Origin: JBAZPT01 sp041645535
Lineage (GTDB): Bacteria; Patescibacteriota; Minisyncoccia; Moranbacterales; UBA2206
Length of the DNA: 5,123 nucleotides
Direction: 5' to 3'
Assembly (NCBI GenBank): GCA_041645535.1
Contig: JBAZPT010000009.1
Coordinates: 1 to 5,123 of the forward strand
The notes under the pieces were generated by a model. It was not told the DNA's origin. It worked only from the letters and a program-made list of their open reading frames with translations, and did not search any database. The position numbers and the translations under genes are program-made. Positions 1-4,920 of the stretch are shown one piece after another (position 1 is the stretch's first letter; each line of letters starts with the position of its first letter).

Positions 1-256
1 CGGGGCAGTCTCCCGGGCAGGTGGCCGGTTCGTTTATACTACAGGGAGAAAAAGCATTGGAGCAGTCATTGCAGACTTTGTCTCCGCAGGTGCCGTACTG
101 GCAGGCGCCGCTGATGCAAGTTTGATCTGAAGTACAGCCGGTGCTGGGAGGAGTGCAGGCTTGGGCGGAGGCAAAAGAAACGCAAAAAAGAAGAGTGAGC
201 AGGGGCAAAGAAAAAAGAAGCGCGGAAAGCAAGAAGAGTTTTTTTATCGGTTTCAT
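1..256 (-). CDS. Secreted cysteine-rich protein, N-terminal part (cut by window edge)
   Basis: The reading frame opens at an ATG complementary to 254-256 and is still open at base 1, so only the first 85 residues are visible. Residues 1-31 form a clear Sec signal peptide: MKPIKK, a Leu/Phe-rich core, then ASA before Gln32 as the probable signal peptidase I site. The mature part seen so far (residues 32-85) is packed with cysteine, 10 in about 52 residues (C34, 41, 47, 52, 57, 62, 65, 72, 80, 84). Five of these run in a regular C-x4-C-x4-C-x4-C-x2-C series. No family is recognised with confidence. The pattern suggests a disulfide-stabilised extracellular protein or a metal-binding repeat, and the remainder, possibly a pilin or Ig domain, lies outside the window. 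A good promoter is present upstream (312-340). There is no Shine-Dalgarno sequence, and A-runs directly abut the ATG. Exported coding sequence is near certain; the function is unknown. Confidence 0.85.
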   Translation of the reverse strand, partial: MKPIKKLFLLSALLFSLPLLTLLFCVSFASAQACTPPSTGCTSDQTCISGACQYGTCGDKVCNDCSNAFSPCSINEPATCPGDCP

Positions 257-311
257 TTTTTTTTATTTTTAAACAATCAAAACCCCGGGTAATAACCTTG
301 AAGCACCTTTT

Positions 312-340
312 ATTATAAAACTTTTTTGCCGATAAATCAA
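312..340 (-). promoter_or_regulatory. Promoter for the Cys-rich secreted gene
   Basis: On the minus strand there is a -35 TTGATT (335-340), a 17-bp spacer and a perfect -10 TATAAT (312-317). This predicts a transcript start near 305 and a leader of about 50 nt before the ATG at 256. The leader contains no Shine-Dalgarno sequence. The element lies in the 152-bp gap that separates this gene from the pilin gene upstream, so the Cys-rich gene probably has its own transcription unit. Confidence 0.65.
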
Positions 341-348
341 AAAACTAA

Positions 349-362
349 TGTGGATAACTTTT
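349..362 (-). promoter_or_regulatory. TTATCCACA box (copy 1), DnaA-box-like element
   Basis: The minus strand reads AAAAGTTATCCACA. The last nine bases are the perfect DnaA-box consensus TTATCCACA. The box ends 31 bp upstream of the -10 element at 312-317. An identical 14-mer lies 30 bp upstream of the -10 at 3115-3120, in the same orientation. The matching position suggests an activator-type site or upstream promoter element. Binding by DnaA is only one possibility. Confidence 0.5.
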
Positions 363-408
363 ATAATTTTTCTTGACTTGAATAAGGCATTTTATGAAAA
401 CTTCCGCG

Positions 409-1242
409 CTAACTCGAAGCTTTAATGGCAACAGTCTGTGATTCCACGGCCGGCGCCCCTGATCCTTTTTTTGCCGTTGCCGAAAAAGTGAGGATATATT
501 CCTGCGCGCTGGGAGTTCCTGTGATTGTACATGCCGTAGCGCCAGTCATTTCGGCTTTAAGATTGGAAGGCTTAATTGAGCAATTATATGCATATTTATC
601 TTTATTTTCCCCGGGAACATAAAACGACACATTTTTCTCATATTTATGTTCTCCGACAGGGAAAGCAAGCGAGGGATAGCTTACAAAAAAATCGCCCAGC
701 ATTCCCGAGTATGAATTATCGCCATTTGTGCTTGTCCCCGCGCTCGACTTGGTGCTGCAAGTGAATTTATTCCAGGATGTAATTCCGATTCCTAAATCAG
801 CTTTCGCGCCTAACACCCAGACAGTAACATTCACGATCAGCCAGCCGCCGATCACCACCGAAAAACCGATGAGGCTGACTTTTAAAAAGCCTTTGGCTTG
901 CGTCATCATATTTTCATCGCCCGTAGAAACCATATACATTACTCCCGCGAAAAATATGCCCACCAATGCCAAAGTCGCCACCATATACATTCCATACTGC
1001 ACCAATCTTTGAAAACCGATAATTAAATGGCAAAGCGTGCAGGGCGCCATTTCCGCGGCGGTGCCAGTATTCCGGCCGCAGGGAACCAGTCCTGTCCAGG
1101 AAGGCTCGGGAGTGGAAACTTGGGCGGAAGCGGGAGGAAGGAAAAAAGCAAAGTTCGCGAAAATTATCGCGCAGAGGATGGGGACTAAAAATATTTTTTT
1201 GTTTTGCATATTCATTGCCGGATTTTTAAAACAGTCCCGCAT
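409..1242 (-). CDS. T4SS_pilin-type (TrbC/VirB2-like) secreted membrane protein with Ig-like C-terminal domain
   Basis: This 277-residue protein combines a short two-helix pilin-like module with an extra extracellular domain. A signal peptide ends at ASA before Gln41. Cys55 (in CGR) and the pair Cys68-x2-Cys71 come just before transmembrane helix 1 (about 84-106). A loop with STGDENMMTQAKGF follows, then helix 2 (about 120-144). This layout is typical of the CPR 'type IV secretion system pilin' family related to TrbC/VirB2. Residues about 150-277 are Ser/Thr-rich and probably all-beta. The stretch CTITGTP near 238-244 followed by a Tyr/Phe/Thr strand resembles He_PIG-type Ig domains; further cysteines are C162, C221 and C238. 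The chosen start lies 4 bp past the upstream stop, which suggests coupling. ATGs at 1215 (residue 10) or 1209 (residue 12) would give a more normal signal-peptide start, MNMQNKK, and may be the real ones. None has a Shine-Dalgarno sequence. It is the last gene of the operon and ends in TAG. Confidence 0.85.
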   Translation of the reverse strand: MRDCFKNPAMNMQNKKIFLVPILCAIIFANFAFFLPPASAQVSTPEPSWTGLVPCGRNTGTAAEMAPCTLCHLIIGFQRLVQYGMYMVATLALVGIFFAGVMYMVSTGDENMMTQAKGFLKVSLIGFSVVIGGWLIVNVTVWVLGAKADLGIGITSWNKFTCSTKSSAGTSTNGDNSYSGMLGDFFVSYPSLAFPVGEHKYEKNVSFYVPGENKDKYAYNCSIKPSNLKAEMTGATACTITGTPSAQEYILTFSATAKKGSGAPAVESQTVAIKASS

Positions 1243-1246
1243 ACCA

Positions 1247-2641
1247 TTAGGGCTCGATTTCTCTCCAGTTAGGACTATCTGAAGTTGTCGGGCAAGCCGG
1301 GCAAGTTGTGTCTGAGCAAGTGTTTACAGTACACTCTTCCTGTAGAACAGTTGATGCGTTGCCGCAATTATCAGTTTTAATACAAAGCCAATAAGCAGTT
1401 GTTTGGGTTGTTCCGCACGATCCGCATGCTGTATCACTACAACTATATGTAAAACTGGATGGCGTGCAGCCGCAGACTTTAGTTCCTGTCCAGCCACGCT
1501 GAGTCCCACAGTTGCTGGTTTGAGTAAATGGAGTTCCGGAACAAACCGTGAAAGGATCAGGAGACCAGGATGTAACAGTGCAGATTGGATCATTAACAAC
1601 AAGACTGGCGATACATGACCCGCTCCCGCCTGGACCGCTGACATTCAAAGTACATTTTTCCGTGCCGGCAGAAGGAAAAGTGAACGGCGAAGAGCCGGTG
1701 GTACCGACAGAACCAGAACCAGATATGGGTCCCGTACAAGAATAGGTAGCGCTAGTCGCATTAGCGCTGCTGGTCCAATAAGCCGTGGATGCTCCGCCCA
1801 CTGTTATCGGGCCTGAAGGAGACCAATAGGCGCTGCATGTCGGAGGAGAAGCTGGAGGATTAATCACAAGCGATCCGCTGCACATGCTCGAACCCCCCGG
1901 CCCTGACACGGATATCGTGCATTTTTCCGTGCCGGCGGAAGGAAAAGTAACCGGAAGATTACCAGAGGTACCAACAGAACCGGAACCGGGTATGGGTCCC
2001 GAGCAAGTATAGGTGGCGCTAGTCGCGTTGGTGCTGGACCAGTATATTGTGGATGATCCGCCCGCTGCTATCGGGCCTGAAGGAGACCAAAAGGCGTTAC
2101 AAGTGGGCGGAGGAGTAGTAACAGCAAAAGGCAAATCATTAAAAACTATACACTGTGATATACAACCGCCGTCAAAACAATTACCCCTCCAACCTGAAAA
2201 GCCACAAATCAGCCCAACAGATTTGGTGGTTAAAATTACTTTGTAACTACCTGGAGACGACGGAGCCGAAACAGTAATAGATTTAGAAGTCGTACGGATG
2301 CCTCCAAATACAGATGAGTCAAATAAAGTATAAGTCGAGGCCGGAAGTGCATGACCGGTTAGAAAATCATTTTTATCAAGAGTAGTGCTAGAAGCAGTAA
2401 TGTTAGCAAAAAGCTTCTGCCCCATAAGTTCATTAAAATCATCTTCGCAAGTGACGATCATTTTGATCGTCATTGTTTCTCCTGGAGCGAAACTTGCCTT
2501 ACCAGCGGCAATAGTGTACTGACAGGCACTAGTGGTAAAATGTAGAGCTTTCGCATCTTTAATGCCAAAAAAGAAAATGGAAATAAAAACAAAAATTCCG
2601 CCCAACATTGGAAATAGAGATGCTTTTATATTTTTTTTCAT
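1247..2641 (-). CDS. Secreted surface protein with two tandem Ig-like repeats and a Cys-rich tail
   Basis: This 464-residue exported protein has a signal peptide at residues 1-32 (MKKNIK, hydrophobic core, DAKA before Leu33). Residues 33-175 form an N-terminal beta-rich domain with C40, C65, C146, C155, C160 and C164. It looks like an extracellular Ig/fibronectin-type fold, judging by the APGETMTIKM and SPGSYKVIL strands. Two tandem repeats follow (about 179-262 and 267-351), identical at roughly 60 of 84 positions, each with WSPSGPI, NATSATY, FPSAGTEKC and VSGPGGS signatures. Residues 352-450 carry 14 cysteines and begin with a TSWSPDPFTVCSGT segment of a type often seen in CPR surface proteins. 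There is no C-terminal membrane anchor or sorting signal, so it is probably released or bound to another surface partner. Disulfides are likely. The next gene, a pilin-like protein, starts 4 bp after its TAA stop, and the previous gene ends 35 bp before its ATG. Exact function unknown; surface adhesin or pilus-associated structural role is inferred. Confidence 0.88.
   Translation of the reverse strand: MKKNIKASLFPMLGGIFVFISIFFFGIKDAKALHFTTSACQYTIAAGKASFAPGETMTIKMIVTCEDDFNELMGQKLFANITASSTTLDKNDFLTGHALPASTYTLFDSSVFGGIRTTSKSITVSAPSSPGSYKVILTTKSVGLICGFSGWRGNCFDGGCISQCIVFNDLPFAVTTPPPTCNAFWSPSGPIAAGGSSTIYWSSTNATSATYTCSGPIPGSGSVGTSGNLPVTFPSAGTEKCTISVSGPGGSSMCSGSLVINPPASPPTCSAYWSPSGPITVGGASTAYWTSSANATSATYSCTGPISGSGSVGTTGSSPFTFPSAGTEKCTLNVSGPGGSGSCIASLVVNDPICTVTSWSPDPFTVCSGTPFTQTSNCGTQRGWTGTKVCGCTPSSFTYSCSDTACGSCGTTQTTAYWLCIKTDNCGNASTVLQEECTVNTCSDTTCPACPTTSDSPNWREIEP
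1589..1843 (-). repeat. Ig-like repeat unit 2 (in-gene tandem duplication)
   Basis: This stretch encodes residues 267-351 of the secreted Ig-repeat protein. It matches the unit at 1856-2107 at about 73% of residues, with a period of 264-267 bp and one inserted codon near the NATSATY motif. DNA similarity is high enough to leave a 22-nt exact match (1805-1826 against 2069-2090, exactly 264 bp apart). This points to an internal duplication that has since drifted. Confidence 0.8.
1856..2107 (-). repeat. Ig-like repeat unit 1 (in-gene tandem duplication)
   Basis: This stretch encodes residues 179-262 of the secreted Ig-repeat protein and is the partner of the unit at 1589-1843. Both units have cysteines at equivalent places (C181/C269, C213/C302, C241/C330, C254/C343), which suggests two conserved disulfides per domain. 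Short Pro-rich linkers (TTPPP, NPPASPP) precede each unit, as expected for beads-on-a-string Ig domains. Confidence 0.8.
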
Positions 2642-2676
2642 TTTTTTGTATAAAAAATTTATGAAGCTGCCTAAGA

Positions 2677-3078
2677 TTATTTCAAAATAGTTATGGTCAA
2701 AGCATTATTCGTTTCAGGTTCAAACTGCAAATAAATCTTAGTGCCCGCCTTAATGTCAGTCAGGCTTTTGTTTTCGATTTTGCCGTCCGCCACTTGCAGC
2801 ACATATGATTCATTGGTCAAATTATATGTTTTTCCCGTGTCGATAGCGAGCGTCATGGCTTTTTGATCGATGCTGATCACGCTTCCCGTGGCGTTGTTGT
2901 TCATGATCTTTTTGATGTCATCGGGAATTTCCGCTTCTTTTTTGGCGGGCTGAGTTTCAACCGTCGGCTGGGAATTTTCAGAATTTTTTTGGCTTAATTT
3001 TTTATAGTTATTATAGATAAATAGTGCCGTAATAATAACTATTATTGCGATAACAAGAAGGGCGATTTTATTTTTCAT
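2677..3078 (-). CDS. Small membrane-anchored protein with extracytoplasmic beta domain (DUF5666-like)
   Basis: This 133-residue protein has an N-terminal signal anchor (MKNK, then a hydrophobic helix at about 5-22). A polar linker rich in Asn, Gln, Lys and Glu follows (about 25-62), and then a compact beta domain (about 64-133). The domain motif order, TGSVISID, MTLAIDTGKTYNL, KSLTDIKAGTKIYLQFE and ALTITIL, resembles the small OB-fold-like DUF5666 domain: a strand, a 'G.V.SI' turn, and a 'L.DIK.GT.I.' segment. There is no signal peptidase I site, so it is probably tethered to the membrane and faces outward. It has no cysteine, unlike the other exported proteins here. It is the first gene of the probable operon 3078-409, with an extended -10 promoter and a TTATCCACA box just upstream. 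The start has no Shine-Dalgarno sequence, and six A residues abut the ATG. The family assignment is tentative; a role in assembly or stabilisation of the downstream surface proteins is a guess from context. Confidence 0.8.
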   Translation of the reverse strand: MKNKIALLVIAIIVIITALFIYNNYKKLSQKNSENSQPTVETQPAKKEAEIPDDIKKIMNNNATGSVISIDQKAMTLAIDTGKTYNLTNESYVLQVADGKIENKSLTDIKAGTKIYLQFEPETNNALTITILK

Positions 3079-3114
3079 TTTTTTATTTTGTTTGAAAAGT
3101 TATTTTCTGTTTAT

Positions 3115-3123
3115 ATTATACCA
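3115..3123 (-). promoter_or_regulatory. Extended -10 promoter for the surface-protein operon
   Basis: The minus strand reads TGGTATAAT: a perfect -10 hexamer (3115-3120) with the TGn extension. No good -35 sits at 16-18 bp; the nearest TTGCGC is 20 bp away. This fits an extended -10 promoter, possibly helped by an activator at the upstream box. The predicted start is near 3108, giving a leader of about 30 nt before the ATG at 3078. It should drive the three genes down to 409. Confidence 0.6.
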
Positions 3124-3150
3124 CATTTTTAGTTTTTTTCGCGCAAGCCC

Positions 3151-3164
3151 TGTGGATAACTTTT
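3151..3164 (-). promoter_or_regulatory. TTATCCACA box (copy 2), DnaA-box-like element
   Basis: This is the same 14-mer as at 349-362, in the same orientation (AAAAGTTATCCACA on the minus strand). It ends 30 bp upstream of the -10 at 3115-3120, which places it near -43 to -57 relative to the predicted start. It lies in the 104-bp gap between the ATPase stop and the surface operon. It could be a DnaA site or the site of another regulator. Confidence 0.5.
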
Positions 3165-3182
3165 TTACGCTATTATTCTGAT

Positions 3183-4316
3183 TTATTCGCCGATAAATTC
3201 TGAGTAATTATCCCTGTTTATGATTTCAAAAGAAGAATTTTCATATGTTTTCAGCCACTCCTCCGGCGCCTTGGCATTTTTCTTTTTCCATTTTATTTCA
3301 TAACCTCGCAGCTTTCCCGCGCGCTCTTCAATTAAATCTATTTCCTGCTGGTCGTATGTCCGCCAGAAATAGAAATTGGCCGGTTTTTCAAAAATATTCG
3401 CGGCCTTTATTTTTTCAATAATCAGCCAGTTTTCAAACAAATCGCCGGCATCCGAACGCAGGTTCAGCGGATTGAAATTTCTGACCAAAGCGTTTCGGAG
3501 TCCGACATCCATAAAATAATATTTGGAAGTTTTTGAAATTTCTTTGCGTAGGTTGCGGCTGAATCCCCGCAAATTCATTATTACGAACATTTTTTCCAAA
3601 ATATCCAGATAGCTTTCCACCGCTTTCTGGCTCAAGGACAAATTTTGCGCCAATTCGGAAATGGCCACTTCCTTGCCGACTTGCAAGGCCAGAAGCGTCA
3701 ATAGATCGACGACTTTTTTCGGTTTGCGCACGCCCGCGAAAGCCAGGATGTCTTTGTATAAATAATTATTCAGATACTCGTATAAATAATTTTCTTTCTC
3801 GTCGTCGTTTTCCAGCGTATGAACTTTGGGATACATGCCGAAACGTAGCATCTCCTCAATCGCGATTTCAGGAGATGTTTTTCGGTATTTTTCCTTTATT
3901 TCCGCGTAGGCCATGGGATAAAGCCAGAATGTTTTTGTCCTACCCGTAAGCGATTCGTTCAACTTATTAGCCAAATCAAAGGAGGCTGAACCGGATGCGA
4001 TAATTTTCATCGGTAAATTGTCAAAAATCAGCTTCAATGACAAGCCGATATTTTCAATTTTTTGCGCCTCATCAATAACAACGATATCATTTTTTAGAAC
4101 CCTCTTGAGCGACTCCAGTTCGTTTTTACCGAATAAGTTTTGCGCGTAAAGATCGTCTCCGGTAAAATATTCATATTTCGCCCCCATGCTGGCCAGCAAA
4201 GATTTTATAAGCGTAGTTTTTCCAGCTTGCCTGGGACCATAAATAATAATGACTTTTCTTTCTCCTTGAATAGCCCCTTTTATTCTACCGGCAATTGCTC
4301 TATTTAGTATAGCCAT
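3183..4316 (-). CDS. AAA ATPase with DUF4143 domain
   Basis: This 377-residue protein belongs to the common prokaryotic 'ATP-binding protein, AAA_14 plus DUF4143' family. The Walker A motif is GPRQAGKTT (27-35) and Walker B is IVVIDEAQ (78-85). IIASGSAS (105-112) matches the sensor-1 strand, and LTGR (123-126) with WLYPMAYAE (131-139) matches family landmarks. A helix-turn-helix-like segment lies at about 217-237. YFMDVGLRN (267-275) and GDLFENWLIIE (291-301) mark the DUF4143 part. The C-terminus keeps a PD-(D/E)XK-like set: E296, D327 in EIDLI, and E340-x-K342 in YEIKWK. Length and ends look complete. The cellular role of the family is poorly defined; links to DNA-related or defence functions have been proposed. 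It is transcribed alone from its own consensus promoter (4352-4379), with TAA at 3183 and no obvious terminator after it, so some readthrough into the next unit is possible. Confidence 0.93.
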   Translation of the reverse strand: MAILNRAIAGRIKGAIQGERKVIIIYGPRQAGKTTLIKSLLASMGAKYEYFTGDDLYAQNLFGKNELESLKRVLKNDIVVIDEAQKIENIGLSLKLIFDNLPMKIIASGSASFDLANKLNESLTGRTKTFWLYPMAYAEIKEKYRKTSPEIAIEEMLRFGMYPKVHTLENDDEKENYLYEYLNNYLYKDILAFAGVRKPKKVVDLLTLLALQVGKEVAISELAQNLSLSQKAVESYLDILEKMFVIMNLRGFSRNLRKEISKTSKYYFMDVGLRNALVRNFNPLNLRSDAGDLFENWLIIEKIKAANIFEKPANFYFWRTYDQQEIDLIEERAGKLRGYEIKWKKKNAKAPEEWLKTYENSSFEIINRDNYSEFIGE

Positions 4317-4325
4317 AGTTATATT

Positions 4326-4339
4326 AATTAAGCCTAATT
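4326..4339 (-). promoter_or_regulatory. Small inverted repeat in ATPase leader (possible operator)
   Basis: Perfect 5-bp arms AATTA / TAATT flank the 4-nt spacer AGCC. The repeat sits just downstream of the -10 elements and inside the predicted leader of the ATPase gene. That is a plausible operator position, but the AT-rich surroundings make chance likely. Confidence 0.25.
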
Positions 4340-4351
4340 GATTATACTATC

Positions 4352-4379
4352 ATTATACATATTTAGGTAAATTTGTCAA
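4352..4379 (-). promoter_or_regulatory. Consensus sigma-70-type promoter for the ATPase gene
   Basis: On the minus strand a perfect -35 TTGACA (4374-4379) is followed by a 16-bp spacer and a perfect -10 TATAAT (4352-4357). A second TATAAT lies 11 bp further on (4341-4346). The predicted start near 4345 gives a leader of about 29 nt before the ATG at 4316. No Shine-Dalgarno sequence is visible in it. Confidence 0.75.
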
Positions 4380-4431
4380 TTTTTTTCTAAATATGCGGTT
4401 TAATCCCGTAAATCAGGAAGTCAAGTTATGT

Positions 4432-4446
4432 TTTTATGGCATAAAA
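4432..4446. repeat. 15-nt palindrome TTTTATG-G-CATAAAA
   Basis: Perfect 7-bp arms surround a single central base. The palindrome lies 8 bp beyond the T-run of the hepT terminator and about 50 bp upstream of the ATPase promoter. It could be a repressor-type operator or just AT-rich chance; no other copy was seen in the window. Confidence 0.3.
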
Positions 4447-4453
4447 GCAAACC

Positions 4454-4480
4454 AAAAACCCGGAGATTTCCCCCGGATTT
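4454..4480 (-). terminator. Intrinsic terminator after hepT
   Basis: On the minus strand a 10-bp stem (AAATCCGGGG pairing with CTCCGGGTTT, allowing two G-U pairs) with a 5-nt loop GAAAT leads into a run of T (complement of 4454-4458). It starts 38 bp after the hepT stop codon. The hairpin is GC-rich against AT-rich surroundings. The plus strand also ends in a short T-run, so some bidirectional activity is possible. Confidence 0.8.
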
Positions 4481-4518
4481 TGCCGTCTGCGAATTTTCAA
4501 GGCTAAATCTTGAAGAAA

Positions 4519-4920
4519 CTATAACTCTAAGAATTTTTTAAAGTCGTCCAAGCTGTTTTGAAGAATATTATACACTTCGGAAGAATCCAATGACGGATAA
4601 TTATGAATGGCTCTGTTTCTAAACCCGATCATTTTGCGAAATTCATCCGCAAATTTTTTGTCGATTATATTCACTTCAAATAACTTATCCGGCAAACTTC
4701 CGTAGCTTTCGGCTTTTTTGCCCTTGCCTGCCAGAATAAACTGCGCGATATCCATCGCCGCTTCAATGCCGGCAATCAGGCCGAATGTCACCGCCCAAAG
4801 ATGTTCGATGTTTTCCTCCAGTTTTTCCTTGGGCAATTTTTGCAAGTTTTTTAAGCCTTCATAAATTTGAAGGAGATTGTCTTGTTTTTCTATTAATTTT
4901 TGTTCAATTAATTCTGTCAT
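4519..4920 (-). CDS. hepT: HepT-family toxin (HEPN RNase, DUF86)
   Basis: This 133-residue, all-helical protein is full length for the HepT/DUF86 family. The defining HEPN motif RX4HXY is present as R101-NRAI-H106-N-Y108 (GFRNRAIHNYP). Other family landmarks are the AVTFGLIAGIEAAMDIA helix (about 43-59), the ESYGSLPDKLFEVNII segment (71-86) and the terminal helix ending FKKFLEL. Known HepT proteins are RNase toxins. Their cognate MntA partner neutralises them by adding AMP to the motif tyrosine, which here would be Y108. The gene overlaps the upstream antitoxin gene by ATGA, the usual translationally coupled antitoxin-first order. It ends in TAG and is followed by a strong terminator, so the pair forms its own transcription unit. 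All motif residues are intact, so the toxin is probably active. No Shine-Dalgarno sequence precedes the ATG. Confidence 0.92.
   Translation of the reverse strand: MTELIEQKLIEKQDNLLQIYEGLKNLQKLPKEKLEENIEHLWAVTFGLIAGIEAAMDIAQFILAGKGKKAESYGSLPDKLFEVNIIDKKFADEFRKMIGFRNRAIHNYPSLDSSEVYNILQNSLDDFKKFLEL

Noticed and set aside
349..357. Replication origin signalled by a perfect DnaA box
   Set aside because: Only two boxes occur, 2.8 kb apart, each placed regularly before a promoter. There is no cluster, no AT-rich unwinding element beside a box array, and no dnaA, dnaN or rep gene nearby.
373..401. Plus-strand promoter starting with TTGACT at 373-378
   Set aside because: No -10-like hexamer stands at 16-18 bp and no plus-strand gene follows.
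1245..1247. ATG overlapping the TAA stop of the Ig-repeat gene (TAATG) as the pilin start
   Set aside because: It is in a different frame from the pilin and reaches a stop after about a dozen codons.
425..1282. Plus-strand open frames at 425-622, 576-764, 728-1012 and 1037-1282
   Set aside because: They lie opposite the pilin gene, have no recognisable domains or promoters, and overlap one another. The minus-strand product has a clear signal peptide and two helices.
1324..2246. Open frames at 1324-1644 (minus), 1403-1618, 1548-1745 and 2013-2246 (plus)
   Set aside because: They are shadows of the Ig-repeat gene. The plus-strand ones over the repeats simply mirror the duplicated DNA, and their translations are low-complexity and unlike any known family.
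4917..4919. UGA recoded as glycine
   Set aside because: TGA serves as a stop in the typical ATGA overlap of the antitoxin-toxin pair, and no other gene has an in-frame TGA, although glycine codons are abundant.
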